Assembly (NCBI GenBank): GCA_963669155.1
Contig: OZ022596.1
Coordinates: 835,483 to 899,482 of the forward strand
Reading direction: 5' to 3'
DNA length: 64,000 nt
Origin: Arbacia lixula
Taxonomy: Eukaryota > Echinodermata > Echinoidea > Arbacioida > Arbaciidae
Position numbers and translations under genes: made by a program. The notes under the pieces were generated by a model that saw only the letters and a list, made by a program, of their open reading frames with translations, was not told the DNA's origin and searched no databases. Shown piece by piece: positions 51,293 to 61,969 of the stretch. The first letter of the stretch is position 1; each line of letters opens with the position of its first letter.

Positions 51293-51446
51293 GGGCCCCG
51301 TTGCATAAAACTAACCATAAACTCTGCCATTAGTGGTAACTACCATGGCAACACTGCTCGACAGCCAATCAAATTCAAGGTTTCTATAGAAGTTGCCATT
51401 GATGGCAGAGGTACCATCAAATGGCAAGTTTTATGTAACAGGGCCC
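51293..51446. mobile_element. MITE family A, copy 4, next to a splice donor
   Basis: Starts ggggccccgttgcataaaac-like sequence ten bases after the donor of membrane-protein exon 3 and ends ttatgtaacagggccc. Confidence 0.85.
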
Positions 51447-51553
51447 AAAGCTCCAACTTATACAGAATTGTGATTGATCGGAATCCGAAACACATGTTTA
51501 GTTATGCGCACGTTTTTTTTTCCACGAGACAGCCAGTAATGAATGTTTTTTTC

Positions 51554-51712
51554 GGGCCCTGTTACATAAAACTTACCATTGATGGTATCTTTGCTACCAA
51601 TGCCAGTTTCTATGGAAACCTTGCATTTCATTGGTTGTACAGCAATTTTACCATGGTAGTTACCATTGATAGCAGAGTTACCATTAATGGTAAGTGTCAT
51701 GAAACAGGGCCC
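51554..51712. mobile_element. MITE family A, copy 5
   Basis: Starts gggccctgttacataaaact and ends gaaacagggccc. It lies in intron 3 of the membrane-protein gene. Confidence 0.85.
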
Positions 51713-52194
51713 AGGTGTTGCAGGACTAGACTAATTAACAGCATGAGAAACGTGCTCACCTGCTCCCCGACCATTTGCCTACAAAATGGTTAAAATAAAA
51801 GTGGTGTACCCCTTAAACGAAACTTGTCGGAAAATTAACAATATTTTCGGTTTGAGAAACAATGTAACACTATAATGTCAAAGATAGTCCTTTAAACTAG
51901 TTTTCACGGCAGACTTAATCGGAGTTCAAACATTTTATCACAGCTAATAAGTATAAGTACATAAGTATAAGTATTGTACATGTACTATACGTACATTTGG
52001 TGGCTTTATGTCCACACTGACTATTGCGCATCGCGCAAGGGCCATCGCTTAATAAAAAAAAACCAGAATATCATAAATTAGGCGAATAATGCTGTCTAAA
52101 CATGAGATGCACACAGGGAGACACGCCCAAACACTCTACACTTGACCCTTCTTTGTCAGACCATGATCAGACCTATCAGTAGCCCAAAATCCAA

Positions 52195-52325
52195 GGCCCC
52201 GTTGCATAAAACATAACACTAATGGTAACTCTGCTGTCGATGGCAACTACCATGGTAATATCGTTCAATTCCAATCAAATTCAAGGTTTCCATAAAATTT
52301 GCAACTGGTAGCAAAGATACCATCA
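52195..52325. mobile_element. MITE family A, copy 6, truncated
   Basis: Starts ggccccgttgcataaaacat but lacks its last 25 or so bases, being joined directly to copy 7 at about 52325. The pair may reflect one element landing in the terminus of another. Confidence 0.8.
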
Positions 52326-52482
52326 GGCCCCTTGCATAAAACTTACCATTTATTGTAACTCTGCCATCAATGGCAACTACCGTGGTAACATCGCTCGACA
52401 GCCAATCAAATACAAGTTTTCCATAGAATTTGTAATTGGTAGCAAAGATACCATCAGTGGTAAGTTTTATGCAACAGGGCCC
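52326..52482. mobile_element. MITE family A, copy 7
   Basis: Starts ggccccttgcataaaactta and ends atgcaacagggccc. Complete, lying 240 bases before membrane-protein exon 4. Confidence 0.85.
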
Positions 52483-52723
52483 AAAAACTGTCATGACTTT
52501 CAAAGCTAAGTTAGTTTTTATTCTCTCAAGTTACATCGGTCAAAAACTGCGCTAATTGGTCAAATATGGTTATGCATCATACGGAACTTGCATCGAAACT
52601 TAACTGCGAAGTATGTCCATTTTCAGAATGTCACCTATAGTATTTGTTTGTATGACATGTATTTGATCAAAGCTCGGACAGTGGTTTATAACGATCATCG
52701 ATTACCATTTCACCACATTGCAG

Positions 52724-54754
52724 AGTGATGGAGAAAACCTTCCGAGAGAGGGCGCCCCTCCGAAGGAACCTGGTCGTCCTGACAGCATCCTCAATCCGAA
52801 CGATCTGCGGATCTCTGTAGCTCCACCATCAAAGTCACGCCCGCCATCGTCTGGTATACACTCGACTGAAGGAGCACTCGGACAAACAACTTCAAGGGCG
52901 CCCCCAACGCCGCCAAAAACCCAGAAGTTACCGGAATTTCCGCCAACTATTGTGACAACTACCACAGTTGCCCAAACTACCACTGTCTTGCAAGAGGAAC
53001 TTTCAACTTCCAAGACAACCCCGAAATCAACAACAACTCCGACCACCATTTTGACAACTACCGCAGTTGCCCCAAAGACAACTGTCTTGCCTGAGGAACT
53101 TTCAACTTCCAAGACAACTCGGAGATCAACATCTACTCCGACTACCATTTCGTCAACTACCACAGTTACCCCAAAGACAACTGTCTTGCCGGAGGAACTT
53201 TCAACTTCCAAGACAACTCGGAGATCAACATCTACTCCGACTACCATTTCGTCAACTACCACAGTTACCCCAAAGACAACTGTCTTGCCGGAGGAACTTT
53301 CAACTTCCAAGACAACTCGGAGATCAACATCTACTCCGACTACCATTTCGTCAACTACCACAGTTACCCCAAAGACAACTGTCTTGCCGGAGGAACTTTC
53401 AACTACCAAGACAACACAGAAATCAACATCTTCTTCGACTACCACTCCGTCAACTACCACAGTTGCCCCAAAGACAACTATTTTGCCGCAGGAACTTTCA
53501 ACTTCCAAGACAACACAGAAATCAACATCTTCTCCGACTACCACTCCGTCAACTACCACAGTTGCCCCAAAGACAACTGTCTTGACGCAGGAACTTTCAA
53601 CTTCCAAGACAACCCCGAAGCAAACAGAGGTTGTCACCGATCATTCAACGACTACAAGTATTTCGACGACTACTGCTTCGACCGAGACAACGAACAGGAT
53701 CACAACGGACCGGCTAAGTACATCAGCCGGAATGAATTGCTCGCATCCTCCGTGGCTTGACGTTATTCGAAATATGTCTTCGATGCTGTTCGGGAGCTGG
53801 GGAGGTGATGGTGATGGTGTTGGGTGGGGAGGAGGAGGAGGCGGAGCAGGTGGAGGAGGAGGGCCATGGGGAGGAGGGGGAGGAGGGGGAGGAGGGGGAG
53901 GAGGCCCATGGGGAGGAGGAGGAGGAGGGGGAGGAGGAGCAGGTGGAGGAGGAGGCCCATGGGGAGGAGGAGGAGGAGGGGGAGGAGGAGCAGGTGGAGG
54001 AGGAGGCCCATGGGGAGGAGGTGGAGGTGGATATGGGAAGAAAAAGAGGGATGTTGATTCGAAAGGCAGCAGGGGTGAACTCTCGCAACTTGGGGAAGTA
54101 CTCCGACTTCTTCGAGTCGCTAGGGCCAGTGAAAGGAGTCGACGGGTAGAGAAGATGCGAAGGAAAGAGGCTTTGCTCAGAGAGAAAAAAGATCACCAGG
54201 TGGAGTTGGCTGGAAATGGGTTGGTTCTGCGGAGGAAGCGATATGGATGGGGAGGAGGTGAGACGAGTAGAAGTTCTGAAGAAGGAGGAGGTGGAGGAGG
54301 ATCATGGGGTGGAGGAGGGGGAGGAGGCGGAGGATGGGGATCAGGAGGTGCGTCAGGATCAGGAGGGGGTGGTTGGGGTATTTTGTGGGATGATGACCTC
54401 ATAAAGGCACTGGAAGAATGGGTTGAGGAATGTTTCTGGGACGGACTTGAAGACTTCCTTGCCACACTTGGAGGTGGAGAGTGGAGTCATGGAGGGGAAC
54501 CAGGAGGACCGTGGGGTGGCGGAGGAGGGGGGACATGGGGAGGAGGGGGAGGGAGTGATGGGGGAGGATGGGGAGGAGGTGGGTGGGGAGGAGGTGGGTG
54601 GGGAGGGGGAGGAGGAGGAGGAGGAGGAGGAGGAGGAGGAGAGGGTGATGGAGGAGGAGGGGGATGGGGAGATGGAGGAGGAGGAGGAGTTGGAGGGGGT
54701 GAAGGAGGAGGAATGGGAGAAAGATTCGGATGGGGCTGGGGAGGAGGAGGATAA
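52724..54754 (+). CDS. Type II membrane protein, coding exon 4 of 4 (Thr-rich repeats and Gly-rich domain)
   Basis: Residues 137-812, after the acceptor caccacattgcag. A Pro/Ser/Thr linker leads into about seven 33-residue repeats (about 227-436) of the type KTTVLPEELSTSKTT, which would be heavily O-glycosylated like a mucin stalk. Then come NCS and NMS glycosylation sites (from 474) and a Gly-rich region from about 492 made of GGGGG and PWGGG units. KKKR (575-578) and RRKR (639-642) are furin-like sites bracketing a charged, helix-prone 64-residue segment. An acidic, Trp-rich segment (about 689-727, with EEWVEECFW) follows. Only two cysteines lie outside the membrane. The frame ends at TAA but continues open beyond it (see the extension entry). 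No homologous family is recognised; biomineral matrix, mucus or cuticle proteins are possible analogies only. Confidence 0.75.
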   Translation, partial: SDGENLPREGAPPKEPGRPDSILNPNDLRISVAPPSKSRPPSSGIHSTEGALGQTTSRAPPTPPKTQKLPEFPPTIVTTTTVAQTTTVLQEELSTSKTTPKSTTTPTTILTTTAVAPKTTVLPEELSTSKTTRRSTSTPTTISSTTTVTPKTTVLPEELSTSKTTRRSTSTPTTISSTTTVTPKTTVLPEELSTSKTTRRSTSTPTTISSTTTVTPKTTVLPEELSTTKTTQKSTSSSTTTPSTTTVAPKTTILPQELSTSKTTQKSTSSPTTTPSTTTVAPKTTVLTQELSTSKTTPKQTEVVTDHSTTTSISTTTASTETTNRITTDRLSTSAGMNCSHPPWLDVIRNMSSMLFGSWGGDGDGVGWGGGGGGAGGGGGPWGGGGGGGGGGGGPWGGGGGGGGGAGGGGGPWGGGGGGGGGAGGGGGPWGGGGGGYGKKKRDVDSKGSRGELSQLGEVLRLLRVARASERSRRVEKMRRKEALLREKKDHQVELAGNGLVLRRKRYGWGGGETSRSSEEGGGGGGSWGGGGGGGGGWGSGGASGSGGGGWGILWDDDLIKALEEWVEECFWDGLEDFLATLGGGEWSHGGEPGGPWGGGGGGTWGGGGGSDGGGWGGGGWGGGGWGGGGGGGGGGGGGEGDGGGGGWGDGGGGGVGGGEGGGMGERFGWGWGGGG
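52976..53630 (+). repeat. Coding tandem repeat, 99 bp, about seven units
   Basis: The landmark gaggaactttcaac recurs at about 52994, 53093, 53192, 53291 and 53390, then in variant form at 53489 and 53588, always 99 bp apart and in frame. The units at about 53093-53390 are nearly identical in DNA, which points to recent unequal exchange; the outer ones differ more. Confidence 0.9.
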
Positions 54755-54847
54755 GGAGGGGGAGATGGAAGAGGAAGGAGTGATGGAGGAGTTGGAGGAT
54801 GGGGTAATGGAGAAAGAAAAAAAAGAGATATTGATCTGAGAAATTAA
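54755..54847 (+). other. In-frame 30-codon continuation after the TAA stop of the membrane-protein gene
   Basis: Directly after the TAA at 54752-54754 the same frame reads 30 sense codons to a second TAA at 54845-54847. The encoded sequence keeps the Gly-rich style and ends NGERKKRDIDLRN, echoing the internal KKKRDVD at residues 575-581. This is seen directly. Whether it is translated by read-through, or the first TAA is a recent change, an allele or a sequencing error, cannot be told here. Confidence 0.6.
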
Positions 54848-56400
54848 GGAGAAAATTTAACAGTATCAGGGTGAGGTGGAAAGGAAAGGATGGAAAGGAA
54901 AGAAGAGCAGTCGATTTTAGAAATGAAGGAAGAGGAGGGCCGTCAAAACGTGACAGTCTAAGGGAAGCGATGGTTGTGAAGGCGATGACTGGTGTCTTCC
55001 CAAACTGAGAGGAAACGTCCCTGTTGTGTCTGAGAAAGTTCATCTCATTGAGACATGCTAGTGTTGGCAGTGCAAAGTTCAGTAGGTTTTATACTATATA
55101 GTATACTCGACATTATATAGTGTACTATATAATGTAAAATAAATATACTATATGAATAAAACAAGACCGGGGAGATGGGGAAGGGGGAAAGAGCACTTAG
55201 CCATTGTAACCATGGTAACGATGTTTGTATTATATTGCGTAATGGATTAAGTTTTCTACATCTCATCATGATATCATTCACTTCATTTTATTATAAACGA
55301 TTGTATACATGCTTAATCAACTATGACCTCATATATATTACTCTGGTTAGTAATCGTGATCTGTGATCAGTGATGTTCTATAAATAGCAAACAATAAGAG
55401 TTTGCTCGTGTGATGTACACGTGTAATCTTCCCTGTATGTCGTAGATTTACTAGCGGTGGTATGAAATATACAGTACACACCTCATGAACTCATTGTATC
55501 TTTCTTATTAATGTTTTTTTTTTTAAATATATAAAAGTCACTGATGATGTGTTTAGCATAGCTGTGGGTGAGTCTGTCAATAAGACATTTATTAATTGTG
55601 TATTTTGGAATTATCGATGGCATATTATATATACCGCTCTGAGGGACATGGTTAAAACTGTAGGCACGAGGTGATTTCAAAACAATTTTATCACGAGACC
55701 GCAAGCGGGGGGATAACAGTCATACTTGTATTGCTAGTGTACTTTTTACTAAGAGGCAGCTTAAAAATAAAACTCTCTTCCAGGTGTCCTTAAGAATGTA
55801 TAGCTCTCCAATTATGGTTTACAATGACATAGTCTAATTGCATGGGGATAGTGAATACCGTATTTATGTCATTAAGGATTCGCAAAGGTCACGTGCCTAC
55901 ACCCGGCACTTTTTTTCATTCGCACATTTCAATATTTCATTTCATATCATCTTTATGTTCGTCTTATTATCCATTCACTCTTTTGTGCACATTATATTAC
56001 ATGAAGAAGTGGATTCACTAAACATTACAAACTTTAATGATTGCGATTGTGTAACTCTACCCTTTTGTGAGGCACATTTTGGTTATTGTCATGACATATT
56101 CGCTATTCATAACGAACAGTAAGAAATGTTGATAATAAGTATTCAAGTATTCAAAATAACAAGTATTTGTGTTGTTACTCTACCAGCAGCAAGATTGAAA
56201 ATTATTATGTGTTCTAGGTTCGTGTTTAGTTTATACACGTTTCAAAATTCGTACAAATTAGTTTGGGTATGTACTCACACAATTATACATTCTATTTTCT
56301 CCCTGATGTTTGTATTTTGTTACTGTTCGGAAATAAAATAAAATGACGTTTTTTCACAATTGTTAGAGCTTGAAAGTAAATCGATGAATAGGGAGACACA
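54848..56400. other. 3' flank of the membrane-protein gene and intergenic DNA
   Basis: The first 300 bases are probably 3' UTR. An AT-rich palindromic patch of tactatatagtatact type lies at 55085-55155. Nothing else is recognised. Confidence 0.45.
55138..55160 (+). promoter_or_regulatory. Possible polyadenylation signals of the membrane-protein gene
   Basis: Two AATAAA hexamers, at 55138 and 55155, lie about 300 bases past the second in-frame stop, in an AT-rich stretch suited to a 3' UTR end. Confidence 0.35.
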
Positions 56401-56433
56401 GAGGTGATGTGTGTGTTGCGGGTGTTCTTGAGA

Positions 56434-56506
56434 GAGAGAGGGGGGAGGGGGAGGGGGGGGGGAGAAAATGTCATTGGGAGAGAGGGGGTAGAGGGAGAGA
56501 TGTGTT

Positions 56507-56576
<70 letters not shown>

Positions 56577-57089
56577 AGAAAGAAAATGTGTTATAGATGG
56601 GAAAGATAAAGGGAGAGATAGAGGGCCGGGGAACAACAATAAGACTACACTAAATTAAACTAAAATAAACTACAACGAGATATATAAGTGCCAGTCAAGC
56701 TATAACTATAACAGTTGATCTTCTTCTTCATGTGTATGGGACAGCAATGACGTTTGGGTCAGATATTGTAGCCAGCTCACTCGGTCTGGGTGTGGGCCGA
56801 ATAGGTCAAGGAATGTGTCCTCAGGTAGCCTGAGGGGTGGGGTAGGGGAGGGGGAGGGGGTGGGGGTGGGGGAGGGGGTGGGGCCGGGCGCAGTCTGATA
56901 AGTTGAACCACTGCATGCTTAGTCAGAGAGACAAGGACAGACGCAGAGAGAGTTAGAGAGAGAGAAAGAGACAGAGAGAGACGGGCAGGCAGACATCGAG
57001 AAAGAGAGACAGACAGACAGAGACAGACAGAGAGGGAGAGAGACAGACAGATAGACAGACAGAGAGAGAGAAAGGAGGAGGAGGAGGGG

Positions 57090-57142
<53 letters not shown>
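56434..57142. repeat. (GA)n and G-rich microsatellites
   Basis: (GA)n at about 56508-56572 and 56940-57142, with GGGGGA/GGGGGT runs near 56845-56885. No gene is present. Confidence 0.9.
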
Positions 57143-57143
<1 letters not shown>

Positions 57144-57269
57144 ATGTGGACCAAAGTCTGAGGGGAAAAACTTTATTTGAGCCTAAAAAGAACCTTTTCC
57201 ATCTTTTGTATCTCCTTGGATCGTTGGTCAATGTTGCTGAATTTCTAATATCGCAAAAACATATGTACA

Positions 57270-58205
57270 TCAGAACATGATTGTGTCGGAACGGCTTCTT
57301 AGATAGAACAAAAGAAATGTGTTTCGCTTACATCCCGTTCTGTTAATGACATCAATACTTCCATAAGCATAACAGGTATCAGCAAACACAAATAAACAAG
57401 TTTTTTAAGTAAAATATTTCCGCTGCATGCAAACGCACACAAACACCGTTAATGATAATACACAGTTCAATATATCATTTTGAGAATGATTGAGTCAACC
57501 AGGAAGGTGTTAGAACTGGAGTCAGCACGAAGAGTAATTTATTCCTACTCCAGTCCCGTTCATTGATAGCACAATATAATATATGTTTGGTTTTATCAGG
57601 GAGGTGTTACGAAGGAGTAGAAACTCGAGCATAATATATTCAAACATCTGTATGGGTTCTAAAGCGTGCTCATGAATGCCAAAAGCATTCCATAATCATG
57701 ACAATGCTTTGATGTTCCATGTGCCGTGCCGACATTTAGCTGATGTCAACTTGAAAAGAAATTTCTTTAATTTCCCATTTGTCTGTAGACGTTTTGTTTT
57801 TGACAAATTTGTTTGCAAACTTTAAGGAAGTTAACGGCAGATAATGACAGATCCTTTACTCTGCTTTTGTTTCGAAAAGTATTGAGGAATCATTAAAAAT
57901 CGGACATATAAGCTATTTTTATTACTTACAAAATTGGCCAATTTCTTCACTTTCCGACAACTTGTGCATCTGGGGGATTCAACCACTCTCAAAATGATAT
58001 ATTAAGCTGTGTATTATCATTAACGGCGTTTGTGTGTGTTTGCGTGAAACAGAGATATTTCACTTGAAAAACTTGTTTATTTGTGTTTGCTGATACCTGT
58101 TATGCTCATGGAAGTATTAACAGAACGGGACAAGCGAAATGAGACTGTAAATTTCTTTTGTCCTCTCCGAGAAGCCGTTGCCACACAATCATATTCATAA
58201 TTGTT
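57270..58205. repeat. Large foldback with arms of about 240 bp
   Basis: 57270-57510 and 57965-58205 are inverted copies. Matches include cataacaggtatcagcaaac against gtttgctgatacctgttatg and gttaatgataatacacag against its inverse near 58010. The interior of about 450 bp has no open frame of note. A short further inverted pair links about 57700-57722 with about 58880-58902. Confidence 0.8.
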
Positions 58206-59523
58206 CAAACACCTGAACAGCACCTGTTGAGAACACATAACTTTTCAGCGGCTTGGCACATGGGTTCAAAGGAAGAAAGTTGCTTCATATCCTTCCATAA
58301 CACGTCCCTGGTTTTATTCAGAGGAAGGAACTGCCTAATTAGAAATACAGCGTGTTGTTTCAAACACCTGAATGTCTTGAATTTAAGTTATGCGGCGGCG
58401 GTCGTCATAGATCAAAGGAAGTCTATCCGAGCGCAGTCCATCCATGATAGCTCCTTGAGTCAACAATAGACAATTTTCGTAATGTATTCACAACTTTCCC
58501 CATAACTGCGTAGTAACGCGTTATTGCATTCACCTGTATCTTGTCATTCAGATTCAATGGATGGAATGCACTTTGAGTCTATTAGTTGTTGCTACTCGGA
58601 CAAACCTCGGACAAGCTTTTGGGTTCCCATTGGTAACGTATTGTTTGAACGGTGTGAATAAGATATTTTATTCACGCCGTTGGCATTTATGGCATTTTGA
58701 CTTCTCTGACGTCACTGGAGGCGTGCGTTTTTTCAAATTTTCGTCAAAATGAAACTTTATTGCGGTAAACGAATGTGAAATTCGTTATAAGTGGATAATT
58801 TTACATAGATTAGTGGGAACTTATTTTTCTAATTTAGTAACCTTTTCAGGTTGACAACAGCAAAATGTCTGCCAGGCGCATGGAACATCAAAGCATTGCC
58901 AAGAAAGATTTGCCATGATTTGTGAACACGCGTGTACACCGCACCGGTGTATGGGGGATCCCCAACGACGTCATTTTGGGGTTTTGAGCAACCTCTGTGA
59001 CAGGAAACTTGCCGATACAAGAAAAGAAGAAAAAAATATAAAGTTTACGGATATTCATTATTGATAATAGAAATATATATGGAATACAAATATGGTATAA
59101 GTCAATTAAGTGTTCCTTTCTATTTATTCAAGACAAAATAAGAGTAACTTCTTTAAAAAGTACGTCCAAAGCAGTATGTACTTGCAAAACAACTTGTTAA
59201 CCAGTGTAACACGTTTATTCCTGGTGACGAGTTAATGAGTTTCGTAACAGGACCGCGCGCTATTTACGTAAACACAAAACACATGCTTTGCGCGCTCCGT
59301 ACAGTGGATGGAACAAGCAGTATAAACAGGAACCGAATTTAACTTAAAAAGGCTATTAGTACTGCGAAGATTGATCAGTTCAGTCAGGTCTTACTCTAAC
59401 CAACTCGAATAAACTCCTACATGCTCTTTGCTGGTGCTTGAGTGTAATTTTAGAGTGAAGCTAAGCTTATACTCATAAGAATTGTGAATGTTCGAGTCCA
59501 ACTCGTTTTACAAATCATCGAGG
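58206..59523. other. Intergenic DNA upstream of WDR76
   Basis: Should hold the WDR76 promoter and 5' UTR. No core promoter element can be picked with confidence. The 58158-58469 frame overlaps a foldback arm and is not called. Confidence 0.4.
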
Positions 59524-59616
59524 ATGTCTCCGTATGCCAGGCCGAAGCGAGCCGCTGCAGCTGCGAGTGAGAGTCCGGCCGCACCGGGTTCGACTTCGCC
59601 AGCGAAGAAGCAGAAG
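59524..59616 (+). CDS. WDR76: WDR76 homologue, coding exon 1 (5' part of gene)
   Basis: Residues 1-31, MSPYARPKRAAAA..., a basic and Ala/Pro/Ser-rich start ending SPAKKQK. The donor is AAG before gttcgt, rather weak but in phase 0 with exon 2. WDR76 proteins are nuclear seven-bladed WD40 proteins; from family knowledge they act as substrate receptors for CUL4-DDB1 ubiquitin ligase, associate with chromatin and DNA-damage sites, and are related to yeast Cmr1. Identification rests mainly on exon 3. The start is chosen as the first ATG of an open, GC-rich exon that splices in frame. Confidence 0.65.
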
Positions 59617-59977
59617 GTTCGTGTTAATAAAATCATCATCAACAATTATTGACATGCTCATCCTATAAAAAAGACCACCTACGTTTCAATAACATATGCT
59701 TTATTCTCTTTTGAGTATTGTATTCTCTTTGTTATCCTCGCGGCCTCGTTATCAGCCCGCGGAACTGAGACTGAGAGCGGAGCAATGAATTTGAAGTTTA
59801 TGAAATTGATGGAGAAGGCTTATGGGCCTCAATCAGAACTTGTGCACGATCTAATTATGAGTAGACCTACCGACTATACGATTACTGTACCCGTTACTAA
59901 TGACGTGTTAGTGCTTTTACATGTACATTATGCACGCCAATTACATGTACGGGTGCGTAATCATAAGGCTAGCAATT

Positions 59978-60392
59978 AAGGGGATATAATGTACTCTTGA
60001 CTGAAGTTAAGTTGGAATGATGAAATAAATGTTTTTAATAAGATTTGAAGAAAATCCGTCTAAGGATGAGAAAGGTTTGATCTGTTTTATAGTTTGATGG
60101 TTGTGCTGTCGTGTGCGAGGCACTCTCCCAAATGATTTCATAAATTGCTCTTTTTCTGTGTTTGATGATTTTTTTTTTCATAAAGCTGGTAATGCAGGTA
60201 AAATGAATTAAGCTTTTCAGAAGATTGACATTTTCATAAAAATAGTACACAACATTAAAGCATCATATGACATCACAAAATCAAGATTTAAAACAGTTGT
60301 TACTTTCTTTACCTTTGACAGACTTTCATAAAACCTTCACTTAAATGTCTCCATCAGATGAAAACCAACTTGATTTGAAGGTAGACTATTTA
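59978..60392. mobile_element. MITE family C, copy 3
   Basis: Diverged copy in WDR76 intron 1, with gaaaatccgtctaaggatga, then gtcgtgtgcgaggcactctc, then gacatcacaaaatcaag, ending near aaccaacttgatttgaaggt. Confidence 0.65.
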
Positions 60393-60816
60393 TTTGATAT
60401 GAACGTGACACAGCTGCCGTATGGTGTAGGCAAATTCTCTTTGTGCAAATTTATTTAGTGCTGGCCAGCTAGCTTCACCTCGGGCATGTGGCTGTGGTGT
60501 GCCAATAAAGGTGTACAGGCGAAATGCACAAACGTGACGTATACTACAAACAAAAGATCGGCTGTAAAATAAGGTGTCATGAGTTGCAGGTCATGTTAAA
60601 ACATCAATTATGCTACACAAAAAGACATTTAGAAATGATAAGCTTTCTTCAGAATTTTTGGGAACATTTAAACCATAGTGGGCAAAATTGAACCTTCATT
60701 TAGTTGAATATCACAGGGAAAATCACATAAGAAATAATATAAATTAACAGACCGATGCACAACTTACCCAAATTGTTGTGAGGATAGTATCCCCGTCTCA
60801 TTTGTTTTTGTCCTAG

Positions 60817-61056
60817 ACCGCGAGAAGGGTTACGAGTCTCAACATTGCCACCGAGTCCAGACGATCTCCTCGTATTGCCGCAAAGGTGCAGGTCAGGGCT
60901 CACCGTATGCCCCTCGGGAAAGAGAATGCAGGAACGACAGGAAAGAAGAACGTGGCAACGATGGAGAGGAACATAAAAACGGAAGAAGAGATGGAGGAGG
61001 AGGACGATGATATGATTGATGTAAAGCCACTGAAGGAGGAACCAACTTCAGATGAA
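60817..61056 (+). CDS. WDR76: WDR76 homologue, coding exon 2
   Basis: Residues 32-111, 80 codons in phase 0. The acceptor tttgtttttgtcctag is strong and the donor is GAA before gtaagag. The exon holds a basic ESRRSPRIAAK stretch, likely nuclear and DNA-facing, then a Lys/Glu region with MEEEDDDMIDVKPLKEEP near the end. VKPLKEEP resembles a SUMO-acceptor type psi-K-x-E arrangement, which is a suggestion only. The N-terminal region of this family is low in conservation, so the exon is supported by splice sites and phase more than by homology. Confidence 0.7.
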
Positions 61057-61969
61057 GTAAGAGCATTTTTCTGATTTCAGAATTGGTTGTCCTTTTTCTC
61101 CTGATAGTTCCCCTTCTTCCTATCTCTGGTAAGAGAGAACTATTGGATCGCAGAGTAAGAGCACTTTACTGATTTCATTGATCATTTTTAGAAGAATAAA
61201 ATCCAACGCTGATGTCCTTCAATGTAAGGGATCGTAGTAAGGATTGACGGCCAATTGATCATGGCATAGTGATGCTACCACTGCCTATAACTGTAACGGT
61301 ATCTTTTAAGTTAGGGTGCGTTATAGTATAAAAAATCTCCTTGATTAGAACTGTGTTTCTGGGAGGAAAGAGAATCTAAATAAAAGCTCCAAGAAATTTA
61401 AAGAATGTTTTGAAATCTTAAAAGTACAACCATGTTTTGTAGCACTTATAATGCATGATGCATTGCACAGAAATGCTCTTCTTTAAACAGTCTTTTGAAA
61501 CCGTTTTACAAAACAAAGATTCTGGAAACATAGAATATGTGTTCAATGAAGTAAGATTTCCTTAAGGAATAAAATGTCATTTTTTTCTATTGCTCTTGAA
61601 AGTGTAGTAGGCAACCATGCACCATTCACTGCTCTAATAAAAATGTTTTACTGTAAAATCTGTAATTGTCGCAGCACACCTACAACATATGTGTGGGATG
61701 TTGTTTTCCTGTGCAAAGATTACTTGTCACTCCCCCCAAAAAATTTTCCCCTTTGCCTCTAAGTCATCAACAAGCCCAGAACAAACATGTCCATTAAATG
61801 CCACAAAAATGCTGACGGCTGTGTTATGTGTCACAACATGCTTTGAATTCATGGTTTCGAATTCATGCTTGCACAGTGTGGCACGAAAATGGTAAAAATG
61901 ACAGATTTTACATTATTATATTTTCATCCCAATTCTTGTACCTTCTCTTTGTTGATGATATTCTACAAG

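Noticed and set aside
52702-53637. 311-codon minus-strand frame, Val/Glu/Ser-rich repeats
   Set aside because: It is the mirror of the 99-bp Thr-repeat coding exon on the plus strand. A repeat unit divisible by three keeps the other frames open too.
53067-54840. Several Arg/Glu-, Leu/Pro- and Gln-rich frames in other frames of the same exon
   Set aside because: They follow from GGA and Thr-codon repeats. Only the plus frame from 52724 has a splice acceptor and continues the membrane-protein phase.
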